A stretch of 64,000 nucleotides of DNA from Prochlorococcus marinus XMU1419 (lineage in GTDB: Bacteria > Cyanobacteriota > Cyanobacteriia > PCC-6307 > Cyanobiaceae): NCBI RefSeq assembly GCF_017695955.1, contig NZ_JAAORO010000003.1, forward strand, positions 434,001 to 498,000, read 5' to 3'. How positions within the stretch are numbered: the first letter of the stretch is position 1; each line of letters starts with the position of its first letter. The position numbers and the translations under genes are program-made. A model generated the notes under the pieces. The model was not told the DNA's origin. It made no database searches and saw only the letters and a program-made list of their open reading frames with translations. Shown here one piece after another: positions 7,747-17,861 of this stretch.

Positions 7747-10716
7747 TCAACCTGTATTTCTCATACCTGCTGCTATACCATTAATAGTTAAAAGTGCCCC
7801 TCTCAATAGCTCACTTCTACTATAAGCTCTTCTAGATTCATCTTTTTCAATAAGAAATTCGCTAATTGGAGGTTGTCTTGTTTGATCTCTAAGTCTTCTT
7901 AAAAGTGAAACCTGCAAAAATCCCAATGGGATAATCGTCTTATTTCTTAAGCTTACTGATGATTTTAGATCTCTATCAGATTCAAGGAGCATATTTTTGC
8001 CGGTAATTTGAAGTATTAAAGATTTTGTAAGATTATATTCTTTAGATATTACTTCAAAAATATCATCAAAAGAATCTTTATTTTCTTTACTACCAAGAGT
8101 ATCAACATAATATCTAGCAACCTCTAAATCCACTTTAGATAATGTCATTTCTACTTTAGATATAAGCATCCTAAAAAATGGCCATCTTTGATGAAGAACT
8201 CTTAATAATTCAATTTGTTGTGGGTCTGAATTCAATTCAGTTGATAATGCAGTTCCCACGCCAAACCAACTTGGCAACAGAAATCTACTTTGTGTCCAAC
8301 CAAATACCCATGGAATAGCTCTTAAACTTGACAAATCTTTTGCACCTTTTTTTCTTCGTGCAGGCCTGCTTGATATCTGTAATTTACTTATTTCTTCTAT
8401 TGGCGTGACCTCTTGAAAGAAATTTAACAAATCAGGATTCTCATGCACTAATTTTCTATAGTGAGACCTTGATGTCTCTGCCAGCCTAGACATTAATTGA
8501 TTCCATTCTGGTGTAGCATCAAGTCTATTATTTACCAAACTATTTTGGATAACAGCTGTAGTGACAGTTTCAAGATTATACAAAGCTAATTCAGGGAGAC
8601 TATATTTAGAAGCTAAAACTTCACCTTGTTCTGTTATTTTTATTCGCCCTTTTAGAGTGCCGCTCGGTTGAGCCAATATTGCCTGATACGCTGGTCCACC
8701 CCCTCTTCCTACAGAACCACCTCTTCCATGAAACAGTCTCAACAAAATGTTATTTCTACTAGCAAGATTTTGTAGAGCTATTTGGGCTCTATGAATTTCC
8801 CAATTACTAGAGACAAATCCTGAATCTTTATTGCTATCAGAATATCCAAGCATTAATTCTTGAAGAGGTTTAAAAGATTCGCCAACTTTTGGCAATAATG
8901 ATTTGTAAAAATCTAATTTAAACAACTTTTCCATTACTTCTGGCGCTCTTTTAAGATCTTCAACAGTTTCAAAAAGAGGAACGACTAATAATTTTGACTT
9001 TTGTGAATGTTGATCAAGGAGTCCCATTTCTTTTGCCAGCAAGAGAACTTCAAGTAAATCAGATGCACTATGACTCATTGAAATTACATAAGAATGACAA
9101 ATACGACTTCCAAATTCTTGTTGCAGCCTCTTTACCATTTTAAAAACTGAAAAAGTTTCTTCAGTAGTTTTTGTCCAGTTAACTTCAGAAGGAATTAAAG
9201 GCCTTTTTGTATTTAATTCGCTTACTAGCCATTTAATTTTCTCTTCTTCAGACATTTTGTTATATGGCAAAGATAAATCAAGATAATTTGTAAGCTCTTG
9301 TATAGCGTCGCTATGCCTTGTGCTTTCTTGACGAATATCTAAACTTGCTAAAGAAAATCCAAAAATATGAACCTGAGTAAGTAAGGTATTTACAGCCTCA
9401 CACGATAAATCTGTACTAATCAAGCTATTTTTAATTAGTTCGAGATCATAGGTAAATTCGTTTACTGATTTGTAATATAAATTTTCAACTTTATCTATAT
9501 TTTTAGTATCTACTTCTCCCTCCAACTCAAATTTCCAACCATTGTCAGCTAGCAAATTATTCCTTTCTTGAGTTAGTCTTAATTTTTCTAAAATGTAACT
9601 TAATTTCAATCTATAAGGCTCTGATCTGTATCTTGTCGCCCTAGCTTCATATATTTCTGGGAACTTAACCCTATCAGTTTCTAAAGATTCTAATAGAGAG
9701 GAACTGACTTGACTCCATTGCATTGAAACACTTAACTGATCCCTTAGGTTTGATGACGCATTAATATATCTTTCCAACATCAACTGTCTTTGGTAGCAAG
9801 CAGTTCTCCATGTTATCTCAGGAGTTACGGATGGATTACCATCCCTGTCTGAGCCTACCCATGAACCAAAGTTACAAAAAGATTCAGAGGGCATTTGAAC
9901 ATCTGGATAGTTTTCCGTAAGAGCTTCAGAGATTCGGCCTCTCAATTGAGGCATTGCATTAAATAAAACTTGTTGAAAATAATGCAAGGCATAATCAACT
10001 TCGTCTAGAACTGAAGGTTTAAATTGATGTAATTCATCTGTCCTCCACCAAAGTCTTACCTCCTCTTTTAATTGTGTTTTTAGAGAGTTTTTTTCTTCTT
10101 TTGTTAAAAATTGCTCAACCTGTATTTTTTTTAACAAATTTGCAACTATCGTTTGCTTATGTCTAATTGTATGTCTAACTATCTCGGTCGGATGTGCCGT
10201 AAAAACTAAACGAATATCCATCTCCTGCAGTAAAGCTTCTAATTTACCTGGTGGTACATTTAATTTCCTAAGCCTATAAAATAATTCTCTGAAAGTTACA
10301 GGAGCATTTTGTCTGGCCAATGCCGGGGCAAAAGGATCAAGATTATCGGGCGATTTTTGAACATTTTTATTAGTAAAGCTTTGTATGTATCTATCTTCCT
10401 CGACTCTTTGTTCTAAGATATTGACTAATTGAAAATACAATGAAAAAGCCCTTGCTGCTGCTATGGATTCTGCTAAATCCATTGAATTCACAATATCTAC
10501 AATTTCATTCTTCAAACTTTTTGAACTTTCTCCATCAATATGTTTTGAATAACTTAATTCTTTGAGCTGTATCAATCTCTCTGCCTGATCATCTGGGCAT
10601 TCTTCTCTGAGTACAGATTCCCACAGATCTTCTATTAGAAGACGATTTTTATCAAGTGGATCATTGTTACTTATCAGATCCACGTTATTATTTTTTATCT
10701 GTCGAAAAGATTCCAT
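7747..10716 (-). CDS. ppc: Phosphoenolpyruvate carboxylase
   Basis: This enzyme carboxylates phosphoenolpyruvate with bicarbonate to oxaloacetate, feeding the incomplete TCA cycle and amino acid synthesis in the cytoplasm. At 989 residues it has the usual cyanobacterial length. The catalytic His lies in [13 protein letters not shown] near residue 173, the glycine-rich [13 protein letters not shown] loop near 660, [10 protein letters not shown] near 625, and the C-terminus ends MRNTG, the family's conserved terminal motif. The ATG at 10716 is clear. It stands between gshA upstream (53-base gap) and the GNAT-like gene downstream in a leftward block. Confidence 0.98.
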   Translation of the reverse strand: MESFRQIKNNNVDLISNNDPLDKNRLLIEDLWESVLREECPDDQAERLIQLKELSYSKHIDGESSKSLKNEIVDIVNSMDLAESIAAARAFSLYFQLVNILEQRVEEDRYIQSFTNKNVQKSPDNLDPFAPALARQNAPVTFRELFYRLRKLNVPPGKLEALLQEMDIRLVFTAHPTEIVRHTIRHKQTIVANLLKKIQVEQFLTKEEKNSLKTQLKEEVRLWWRTDELHQFKPSVLDEVDYALHYFQQVLFNAMPQLRGRISEALTENYPDVQMPSESFCNFGSWVGSDRDGNPSVTPEITWRTACYQRQLMLERYINASSNLRDQLSVSMQWSQVSSSLLESLETDRVKFPEIYEARATRYRSEPYRLKLSYILEKLRLTQERNNLLADNGWKFELEGEVDTKNIDKVENLYYKSVNEFTYDLELIKNSLISTDLSCEAVNTLLTQVHIFGFSLASLDIRQESTRHSDAIQELTNYLDLSLPYNKMSEEEKIKWLVSELNTKRPLIPSEVNWTKTTEETFSVFKMVKRLQQEFGSRICHSYVISMSHSASDLLEVLLLAKEMGLLDQHSQKSKLLVVPLFETVEDLKRAPEVMEKLFKLDFYKSLLPKVGESFKPLQELMLGYSDSNKDSGFVSSNWEIHRAQIALQNLASRNNILLRLFHGRGGSVGRGGGPAYQAILAQPSGTLKGRIKITEQGEVLASKYSLPELALYNLETVTTAVIQNSLVNNRLDATPEWNQLMSRLAETSRSHYRKLVHENPDLLNFFQEVTPIEEISKLQISSRPARRKKGAKDLSSLRAIPWVFGWTQSRFLLPSWFGVGTALSTELNSDPQQIELLRVLHQRWPFFRMLISKVEMTLSKVDLEVARYYVDTLGSKENKDSFDDIFEVISKEYNLTKSLILQITGKNMLLESDRDLKSSVSLRNKTIIPLGFLQVSLLRRLRDQTRQPPISEFLIEKDESRRAYSRSELLRGALLTINGIAAGMRNTG

Positions 10717-10769
10717 ATACTCATTATGTCATAAGTGAAAATATTCAGATCAAAAGTTTATTTGAATAA

Positions 10770-11888
10770 TCAAACATTCTCGCCTTCACTCCTAATCATA
10801 TCTTCAATAGAAATTTTCATTATTTGCTCAATAGAAAGACCTTTTTCATATTGATTTATCCATTTCATTGATTGATTACCTTCTGCAAGTACTTTATAGA
10901 TAGGATTCAAAAGATGCTTCATACCAAAATTTTCTGCTGTGGATGACAAATCTGACAATAAGTTTTGAATCCACTCTCTACAAATAACTTTTTTGCCATC
11001 TTGCCAGTGAATTAATTCTGAATTCAGACTATCTTTAGCAGCATTAGTTTCATTTTGATCACATATTTCTGATAATTTATCAATAGAACAAAAACTGGCA
11101 TTCAAAGGATCTAAAGTATTTATATTTTCAAAAAGATTTAAAATCCTTAGTTCTATCATGGCTGTTATTCCTAAAAGCAAGTTAATATCAAAAACAAAAT
11201 CACAGATTCTTAATTCCAAACGATCAAGAATAAAAGGTCTTTGAGGACCATTTGGTCTTATTGAAGACCAAAAATGTCTGATATTTTGCATATTTTTATT
11301 AGCTATATTTTCCTCGATCCAATCGATGTAAGAATTATGATTCACAAAAAAAGGTACTTTACTTGGAGTTTTAGGAAACTGCATCCATCTTTGAGAATGA
11401 TTTTCCGTAATTTTATTATTTAAAAAAGGTGAACTAGCACTTAGTGATAAATACAAAGCAGCCTCAGATCTTATTAGTCTGATAGCAGCAAAAAGCATAT
11501 CTAAATCATCTATTCCTAAGTTTATATGTACACTAGAAGTTGCAATAGAGGTTCCATAATTATCTTGTATAAATTGATGATACACATTTTCAATATCAGA
11601 TCTTTGGAATTGATTATCGTGTTTAAAACAAAGAGTAGATGAAGGAATGATTGTTAAATTTTTAGTATTGAGCCACTTTCTTAACTTTTTTCTTGGATTT
11701 ATTAATTTCTCATATAAAAAATCGTAATCTTTTTCAGGTGTTGTTATGTATTCAACGTTTCTGTTATCTGGCTCTTTGACAAAATCAGGAAATTTTTTCT
11801 CAATTTCAGCCGAAACACCAATATGAGAATTTAACGAACCTGTGAAAAGTTCTACCTCAAAACCCTTATAAAGATTATTTTGATCCAT
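10770..11888 (-). CDS. gshA: Glutamate-cysteine ligase, cyanobacterial type
   Basis: The first enzyme of glutathione synthesis, joining glutamate and cysteine with ATP. The protein (372 residues) matches the cyanobacterial family: an N-terminal KGFEVELFTG segment with the metal-binding glutamate, NVEYITTPEKDYD, IPSSTLCF, and a mid-protein SSVHINLGI and LELRICD segments. Its ATG follows the trpE TAA stop with no base between them, so it is almost surely translated by coupling from trpE. A partner glutathione synthetase is not in the window. The pairing with trpE is probably a matter of compact gene order rather than of pathway. Confidence 0.85.
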   Translation of the reverse strand: MDQNNLYKGFEVELFTGSLNSHIGVSAEIEKKFPDFVKEPDNRNVEYITTPEKDYDFLYEKLINPRKKLRKWLNTKNLTIIPSSTLCFKHDNQFQRSDIENVYHQFIQDNYGTSIATSSVHINLGIDDLDMLFAAIRLIRSEAALYLSLSASSPFLNNKITENHSQRWMQFPKTPSKVPFFVNHNSYIDWIEENIANKNMQNIRHFWSSIRPNGPQRPFILDRLELRICDFVFDINLLLGITAMIELRILNLFENINTLDPLNASFCSIDKLSEICDQNETNAAKDSLNSELIHWQDGKKVICREWIQNLLSDLSSTAENFGMKHLLNPIYKVLAEGNQSMKWINQYEKGLSIEQIMKISIEDMIRSEGENV

Positions 11889-13409
11889 TTATTTATCCAA
11901 ACAGGCTAATGCTTTTAGTATCCCCTTTGCTTTATTAATAGTCTCTTGATATTCATTTTCAGGGAAAGAATCAGCAACTATTCCAGCTCCTGCTTGCACT
12001 GAAACATCATATTTCCCATCTCTTGATGGTTTAACTATCATTGTTCTTATCGTGATTGCAGTATTTAATGCCCCGTTAATATCAATAGATCCGTAAACAC
12101 CAGCATAAGGTCCTCTAGCATCTTTTTCAAAGTCTTTAATTAACTGCATAGCTCTTATTTTTGGTGCACCAGTTACTGTACCTGCGGGAAAAGATGCTTT
12201 TAACAAATCCCATACATCAGCATTGTTTTTTAAGATTCCCTCAACTTCACTAACTATATGCATAACATGTGAATATTTCTCAATAACCATTAAATCCTTG
12301 ACCTTCACAGTACCAATTTGACAAACTCTTCCAAGATCATTTCTCCCAAGATCTATTAGCATTACATGCTCAGCTATCTCTTTTGGATCTTTTAGTAAAT
12401 CCTTTTCTAATTCCAAGTCCTGTTGATTATCAGTCCCTCTTGGTCTTGTGCCAGCTATTGGTCTTAAGCTAGCAATAATCTGATTATTTTTATTTTTTTC
12501 AGCTTTAACCATAACTTCAGGACTTGAACCTATCAGATACCAAGAGCCAAAATCAAAAAATGACATATATGGAGATGGATTAACCATCCTCAAACTTCTA
12601 TATAAATTAAAGGGGTCATTCTTGACTTGCGTTTGAAATCTTTGACTTATAACTATTTGGAAGATATCGCCCTTTCTTATATATTCTTTTGCAGAGAGAA
12701 CTGCATTCTCAAAATCTTTTTTCTTCCAATTACTTTCTAGATTTAAATTCAAATTCTTATTTTCATGCCAATCTAAAAACTCGTTTTCTTTTAGAGGAAC
12801 TCTCATTAAATTTCTAGTTTTCTCAATTTTTGAAATTGAGTTTAGATATATTTCCTCAATCGAGGACTCTTTTGAAAAAGTGGTATCTGCATAAACCACT
12901 GCAGTAATACATCTTTTTATTTGATCAAAAACAACTAACTGATCAAAAAACATCCAGGATCCAGAAGGGATATCGTTTTCTGGTAATTCATTTACTGGAA
13001 CACTTGGTTCTATTCGATTTATTAATTCATAACCCCAAGAGCCATATAACTGTCCAATTGATGGCAAGTCATCAAGCATGGTTGACTTATATTCCTTTGT
13101 CCAACTTTTTAAAATATCAAAAGGATCACCTTTATGTGTTTCAGTTTTTCCATTATTCCAAGTTCTAACAATTTCATCTCCATAACAGACCGCTTCCCAA
13201 AGAGGCTTAGTAGCAACAATACTCCACCTACCCAAACTTTCACCGCCCTCAACAGATTCAAGAAAAACGCCATGGGAATTTTTTGAGGACAATTTTAACC
13301 AAGTTGACAATGGAGTCTCTAAATCTGCTGGCCAAGTTTGAGTAATAGGTATAAAATTTTTACCTTCTTTGTAAGCTTTTAAAAAACAATCTTTCTGTGA
13401 GCTGATCAT
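11889..13409 (-). CDS. trpE: Anthranilate synthase component I
   Basis: TrpE turns chorismate plus ammonia (from the TrpG glutaminase) into anthranilate, the committed step of tryptophan synthesis. The chorismate-binding domain shows PSPYMSFFDF, a GTRPRG loop, DLGRNDLGRV, GTVTGAPKIRAM and QAGAGIVADS at the expected order in the last 280 residues. The N-terminal FLESVEGGESLGRWS segment corresponds to the region that binds tryptophan for feedback inhibition. Length (506) is normal. It lies 59 bases downstream of psaD and runs directly into gshA. No leader peptide or attenuator-like hairpin is visible ahead of it. Confidence 0.97.
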   Translation of the reverse strand: MISSQKDCFLKAYKEGKNFIPITQTWPADLETPLSTWLKLSSKNSHGVFLESVEGGESLGRWSIVATKPLWEAVCYGDEIVRTWNNGKTETHKGDPFDILKSWTKEYKSTMLDDLPSIGQLYGSWGYELINRIEPSVPVNELPENDIPSGSWMFFDQLVVFDQIKRCITAVVYADTTFSKESSIEEIYLNSISKIEKTRNLMRVPLKENEFLDWHENKNLNLNLESNWKKKDFENAVLSAKEYIRKGDIFQIVISQRFQTQVKNDPFNLYRSLRMVNPSPYMSFFDFGSWYLIGSSPEVMVKAEKNKNNQIIASLRPIAGTRPRGTDNQQDLELEKDLLKDPKEIAEHVMLIDLGRNDLGRVCQIGTVKVKDLMVIEKYSHVMHIVSEVEGILKNNADVWDLLKASFPAGTVTGAPKIRAMQLIKDFEKDARGPYAGVYGSIDINGALNTAITIRTMIVKPSRDGKYDVSVQAGAGIVADSFPENEYQETINKAKGILKALACLDK

Positions 13410-13468
13410 ACTAATACTGTCAACCCAAATTATAATTATTTTCTTCTTTTATATCAACTTTAAGAAAG

Positions 13469-13891
13469 TTAATCAAAAGTATTCTTAGTTGTAAATTTCA
13501 AACCAGCTGGATTAGGATTCTCACCTATTCTTCTAGGATTATGACCAACTTTCTCTCTACCTTCATTTACTTTTTCAGAGAAAACCCCATCTTTTGGATG
13601 TAAAAATTCAATATCGCCACCTGGGAAAATTCGGTAGATTTTAAAGTCTTCAATTCTTGGCTTGAAAGCTCTTAATTGTGTGCCTAATGCAAGGCATTGT
13701 TCTTTTCTTGCAAAGTACATTAAATTATCACCTTCATGCATAATAGCCGCTCCACCAGTGGGCAATTCAAATGCTTGTTCCTTTGAACTTTTCCATACAA
13801 TTGCATATTTTTCTTCGGTTTCTGCTGAGTTTAATAAACCACCAGTACTTCCTATATGCTTTGGAAATTGACCAACTAAAGTTTCAGTCAT
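13469..13891 (-). CDS. psaD: Photosystem I subunit II (PsaD)
   Basis: PsaD is the peripheral subunit on the cytoplasmic side of photosystem I that helps dock ferredoxin and holds PsaC in place. The sequence contains the characteristic GGSTGG-like N-terminal region (here [13 protein letters not shown]), the [23 protein letters not shown] core and a long basic C-terminal extension ending in the PNPAGLKFT segment. Length of 140 is usual for cyanobacteria. The ATG at 13891 has an A+T-rich upstream region of 110 bases; TATTAT-like boxes are present but I could not fix a promoter or an RpaB (HLR1) site. Confidence 0.97.
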   Translation of the reverse strand: MTETLVGQFPKHIGSTGGLLNSAETEEKYAIVWKSSKEQAFELPTGGAAIMHEGDNLMYFARKEQCLALGTQLRAFKPRIEDFKIYRIFPGGDIEFLHPKDGVFSEKVNEGREKVGHNPRRIGENPNPAGLKFTTKNTFD

Positions 13892-14001
13892 CCTAGATTT
13901 TGAGTTATTTATAATAAGAAATTAGCATTCATATTTTGCAAAATTCGAAATTTACATGAAATTTTCTACATTATTTAATATATGAAAAATTTATTTTCAT
14001 T

Positions 14002-15360
14002 TTATTTTGAATCTGAAATGGGAAAAAATACTGTCAAACCTGTATCACGTCTTTGTGTGACATGCCCTCCTAAACTAGCTAACAATTTTTGGGTGGCATT
14101 TTGACTAAGTTGCAGACTTCCCGTTTGAGGATTCCAATTTAAAACAGGGCCGATATCAGAACCATTGTCTTTTTTTAGAATTTCTTTTTGATTATTATCT
14201 AATTTTTGTACTTTTAATTGAAGTTTTAATTTTTGACCAGCGGGTCTTAATTCTAAAATCAATGTACTGCCTTCTTTTAATCCTCTAGTATTTTTATCAA
14301 TTAATCCTCTTAACATTAATTCTAATTTTTCAGAATCACTCATAATTTGCGGAAGTTGATTAGGAATATCAATCTTTAAAGAAATCCCACGTCGATTTAA
14401 TTGGTCATTCCATAAAGGAGCAAGCTTATTAAAAATTTCGGATAAATTAATTTTTGCCAAGTTATTTAATGACGGAACTTCATTACTAACTAATTCTGCT
14501 GCATTAAAGATTAAACCAAACCTATCTATTTGTTCATTACATTCATTATCTATTTGAATTAAACGATTTTTCATTGATTCGTCCATCTTATATTTTTTTA
14601 AAGTAGAACTTATTAGGGTTCTTATTGTTGCTAAAGGCGTTCTTACTTCATGAGATATTGCACGTAATAATTTTGCTTCAGTTATTTGCACATTTTTCTC
14701 ATCGTTTTTTCCAGAATTCTTTATTTTATGGTTTGGAGTAATAGACGCTAATCTTGCCGATAATATTGGCCAAAATAATTCTTCAAATTGATTATTAATA
14801 TTAAGCTCACCTAAATTATTAATTGCATTACGAAATTTTACTCCTTCCTCAAAATTTTCTTGATTTAATTTTGCATGCATTAATTCAATTGAAAGTTTTA
14901 GACTTTCTTCATCACACTTCATCAATAGAATTTTCTTACCTTTTTCTCCTACGATTGATAATACACACTGAAAATTTGGGGTGATTATCATCAAAAAAGG
15001 TTCATAACCATCTTCTTGACTAAGATTTAAGACTTTATAATTACAAATTAAATCTTTTTTTATCTTGTCTGAATTATTGATTGGCAAAAAACCTGCATTC
15101 TCATTTTGAAAGTACGGAAACCCCTCAGGAGACCAAAGCCATCCATGAAGTTGATTTAAAAATTTTTTATCATTAAAAGCTGGCAAAGGCGAGGCAACCC
15201 AAATCCCCCCGTGTTTATAATTCTGAGATAAGAAGTCTTTTTGAATAACTTCTAGAGAAGCCCACCACATTCTTCTGGATGTATCATCATCCACATAAAT
15301 AGTTTGAACTCCTTTAAGCAATAGGTCTTGAATTTTTTTTATAGTTGTTTGTGATTTCAT
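14002..15360 (-). CDS. Sensor histidine kinase with degenerate ATP-binding domain
   Basis: A cytoplasmic histidine-kinase-like protein of 452 residues with no membrane segment. The N-terminal 200 residues are an unrecognised sensor region; the H-box reads ISHEVRTPLATIR near residue 235, a normal phosphoacceptor and dimerisation helix. The C-terminal ATPase region is hard to recognise: LRGLIDKNTRGL stands where the N-box should be, DNGSDIG is only a weak G1 box, and QTGSLQLS replaces the usual G2 motif. The real start is ATG 15360; a TTG one codon upstream is less likely. The ATG overlaps the rodA stop by one base (TGATG), so it is translated with rodA. The partner regulator is unknown; RpaB lies 40 kb away. 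Confidence 0.8.
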   Translation of the reverse strand: MKSQTTIKKIQDLLLKGVQTIYVDDDTSRRMWWASLEVIQKDFLSQNYKHGGIWVASPLPAFNDKKFLNQLHGWLWSPEGFPYFQNENAGFLPINNSDKIKKDLICNYKVLNLSQEDGYEPFLMIITPNFQCVLSIVGEKGKKILLMKCDEESLKLSIELMHAKLNQENFEEGVKFRNAINNLGELNINNQFEELFWPILSARLASITPNHKIKNSGKNDEKNVQITEAKLLRAISHEVRTPLATIRTLISSTLKKYKMDESMKNRLIQIDNECNEQIDRFGLIFNAAELVSNEVPSLNNLAKINLSEIFNKLAPLWNDQLNRRGISLKIDIPNQLPQIMSDSEKLELMLRGLIDKNTRGLKEGSTLILELRPAGQKLKLQLKVQKLDNNQKEILKKDNGSDIGPVLNWNPQTGSLQLSQNATQKLLASLGGHVTQRRDTGLTVFFPISDSK

Positions 15361-16628
15361 CAATTTCTTAGTGATCTAGAACGTTTCAATATAGATAAAA
15401 CAAATCCAATTGATATAAAATTAGTCACCAATGAGGTTCGACCATAGCTCATAAAAGGAAGAGGAATCCCAGTAACTGGTCCTAATCCAATAGTCATAAA
15501 TAAGTTAATAATTATTTGGAATAAAAAAGTTGAGGCTATTCCAATAACAATTAGAGATTCAAAGCTAGTCCTAGCAATTATTGCAGTATTAATAAGATTT
15601 TTAATCAAAAAAAAGAACAAAAATAAAACTATTATGCACCCCACAAAACCCAATTCTTCGCCTAAAGCACTGAATATAAAATCAGTATGTTGTTCTGGTA
15701 TAAATTGCAAATTAGTCAGCTTACCTCTTAGCAAACCAGTCCCAAATAATCCTCCAGAACCAATTGCAATTTGACTCTGTATCAAATGATATCCACCACC
15801 TAATGGATCTCTATTTGGATCTAGAAATAAAACTAATCTATCTTTTTGATATTCCTTTAGACCATATTCCCATAAAATTGGTGTCAATTTGGCAACTAAT
15901 AAATGGAAAGAAATCGCAAGAGTAGAAAAAATAATTTTCTTTTTCGAAGATCTATATGCAAGATATCCTATAACTGGAATCCAGAAAATAAGAATATTTG
16001 GTAGGGTTAAATACAATATAGAAGTGACAATACAAAACACTAATATCAAAATCCACTCTATAGGCATTTGTGACCAATAAAGCATCACACCTGTTAAAAC
16101 AAGTAAAACTAAAGAGGTACCCAAGTCCGGTTGAAAGAAAATTAATAACCAAGGAACTGCTACTAATAATAAAGGCAATACTAAATCTCTTGCTGTTGAA
16201 ATTAATTTTCTATCGAGTACTAAAGCGAGAGTTAATACAGTACTCAATTTAGCTACTTCAGAAGGCTGAAAAGAAAAGATGCCCAAGTTTAACCATCTTT
16301 GAGCTCCAGAAACTGTGATCCCAAAAAAATAAATTAGTAATAAGGATATTAAAGTAAACAAATAAAATGGAACCAAATATTTTTTTATTCTCTCTAAGGG
16401 TACATAAGAAATAAAAAATGCTAAAAAATAACCTAGAAAACCAGTTAGGATATGACTTAAATAATTCGATACAATTAGATTTCCCTGAACACTTTTTATT
16501 AATAAACCCGAAATTATAACTAAAAACAGGGGAATTAAAAGTAGTGGGGAAAATAAAAAACCTCTACTAAAGTTGCCTTTTTTTGATAAAAATCCTCGCT
16601 TATTTAATAAAGAAATTCTCCTAACCAT
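15360..16628 (-). CDS. rodA: Rod-shape peptidoglycan polymerase RodA
   Basis: A SEDS-family glycosyltransferase that polymerises peptidoglycan strands during side-wall growth in the inner membrane. About ten hydrophobic helices are visible. Family landmarks include GAQRWLNLG with FSFQPSEVAK, PDLGTSLV, the DPNRDPLGGGYHLIQSQIAIGSGGLFGTGL stretch (split here as DPLGGGYHLIQS and GSGGLFGTG), FIPEQHTDFIF and the C-terminal GLGPVTGIPLPFMSYG, which marks RodA/FtsW. I start at ATG 16628; the codon before it is TTG. Its stop overlaps the histidine kinase start. mrp lies 10 bases upstream on the same strand. Confidence 0.93.
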   Translation of the reverse strand: MVRRISLLNKRGFLSKKGNFSRGFLFSPLLLIPLFLVIISGLLIKSVQGNLIVSNYLSHILTGFLGYFLAFFISYVPLERIKKYLVPFYLFTLISLLLIYFFGITVSGAQRWLNLGIFSFQPSEVAKLSTVLTLALVLDRKLISTARDLVLPLLLVAVPWLLIFFQPDLGTSLVLLVLTGVMLYWSQMPIEWILILVFCIVTSILYLTLPNILIFWIPVIGYLAYRSSKKKIIFSTLAISFHLLVAKLTPILWEYGLKEYQKDRLVLFLDPNRDPLGGGYHLIQSQIAIGSGGLFGTGLLRGKLTNLQFIPEQHTDFIFSALGEELGFVGCIIVLFLFFFLIKNLINTAIIARTSFESLIVIGIASTFLFQIIINLFMTIGLGPVTGIPLPFMSYGRTSLVTNFISIGFVLSILKRSRSLRN

Positions 16629-16638
16629 CAATTATCTT

Positions 16639-17703
16639 TTAACAAAATTTTTTCTTAATTAATTGAGCTAAATTACCAAATACAATAGAACTTTCTATAT
16701 TTGGCTGGCTTATTGAGATTGGTACACCTTTATTGCTTTCATCAACGAGAGGGATTTCAATAGGAATTTGGGCTAATAATGGTAAATCATTTTCTTTAGC
16801 TAATATTTGTCCACCACCTTTGCCAAAAATTTCATATTTTTTACTTGGCATATCCGGCGGAATAAATACTGACATATTTTCTACAATTCCCAGTAGAGGC
16901 ACTCCAAGTTGTTTAAACATTGCTAACCCCCTCCTTGCATCTTGCAAAGATACTTGTTGAGGAGTAGTTACAACAATAGCTCCAGAAATAGGAACAGATT
17001 GAGAAAGGGAGATTTGAGCATCTCCTGTTCCTGGAGGCAAGTCAATAACCAAAAAATCAAGATTATTCCATTCAACTTGGTACAAAAATTGTCGGATTAT
17101 ACTATTAAGCATTGGTCCTCTCCATATAACTGGCTGACCTTCTTCTATGAGAAAACCCATTGATACTAATGAAATTCCATATTTATTTATTGGTATTAAC
17201 CTTTGATCACTGCCACTACCTTCTGTAACCTTTGGATACTGTTCGGCAACTCCCATCATTGAGGGAGTATTAGGTCCATATATATCCGAATCCAGTAAAC
17301 CAGTTTTTAAGCCTAATTTAGCTAGAGAACAAGCTAAATTAACAGCAATGGTACTTTTTCCCACTCCACCTTTACCACTGCTAACAGCTATGATATGTTG
17401 AATTCCATCAATCTTCTGCAAATCAGGAACATTACTTTGATTTTTAGATTCTGTTTTGGAAGGATTATTATCTATCTCTATTTGAACATCATCAATATCT
17501 TCAAAATCCAGTAATACTTTTCTAACCTCTTTCACAATTCTTTCTCTCTGAGAATTCGCAAATGATGGTAATGATAATGTTACGATTACTCTCGGTATAG
17601 ATACTCTTACGTTTTTAATCCAAGCTAATTCAATTACATTTTTCTGTGATCCAGCATCTAAAACTTTCTGTAAAGCAAAATTCGCATCTTCTATTGTGGT
17701 CAT
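16639..17703 (-). CDS. mrp: Mrp/ApbC-family Fe-S cluster carrier ATPase
   Basis: A P-loop ATPase that carries Fe-S clusters to target proteins in the cytoplasm. Residues 1-90 form a DUF59/MIP18 domain, and residues 95-354 the ATPase with the deviant Walker A SSGKGGVGKST near 109, LLDSDIYGPNTPSMM, and DLPPGTGDAQ. The CxxC pair found near the C-terminus of E. coli ApbC is not present: the NMSVFIPPDMPSKK segment takes its place, which I believe is usual for cyanobacteria. The ATG at 17703 is clear. It heads the leftward mrp-rodA-kinase group, likely transcribed from the 158-base gap shared with hemF. Confidence 0.95.
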   Translation of the reverse strand: MTTIEDANFALQKVLDAGSQKNVIELAWIKNVRVSIPRVIVTLSLPSFANSQRERIVKEVRKVLLDFEDIDDVQIEIDNNPSKTESKNQSNVPDLQKIDGIQHIIAVSSGKGGVGKSTIAVNLACSLAKLGLKTGLLDSDIYGPNTPSMMGVAEQYPKVTEGSGSDQRLIPINKYGISLVSMGFLIEEGQPVIWRGPMLNSIIRQFLYQVEWNNLDFLVIDLPPGTGDAQISLSQSVPISGAIVVTTPQQVSLQDARRGLAMFKQLGVPLLGIVENMSVFIPPDMPSKKYEIFGKGGGQILAKENDLPLLAQIPIEIPLVDESNKGVPISISQPNIESSIVFGNLAQLIKKKFC

Positions 17704-17861
17704 TAAATTTTTAAATATTTTGGCAAGATAGTCGACTGTTTAAAAGATTAAGAACTATGTCGAACTATCAAATAATAGGCAATAAGGACCCCCTAAGAGA
17801 AATTATAAAGGGAAACTTATAATTAACCAAAACATTTTTTTCTTCAATATTTACTAAATAC

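Noticed and set aside
13892-14001. Possible HLR1 (RpaB) site upstream of psaD
   Set aside because: TTTACA-like and CTACA repeats occur, but the spacing (14 bases start to start) does not fit the HLR1 pair.
17757-17825. 22-codon frame upstream of hemF (MSNYQIIGNK...)
   Set aside because: Too short, ends before hemF with no overlap, and no known leader peptide for this gene; likely chance.
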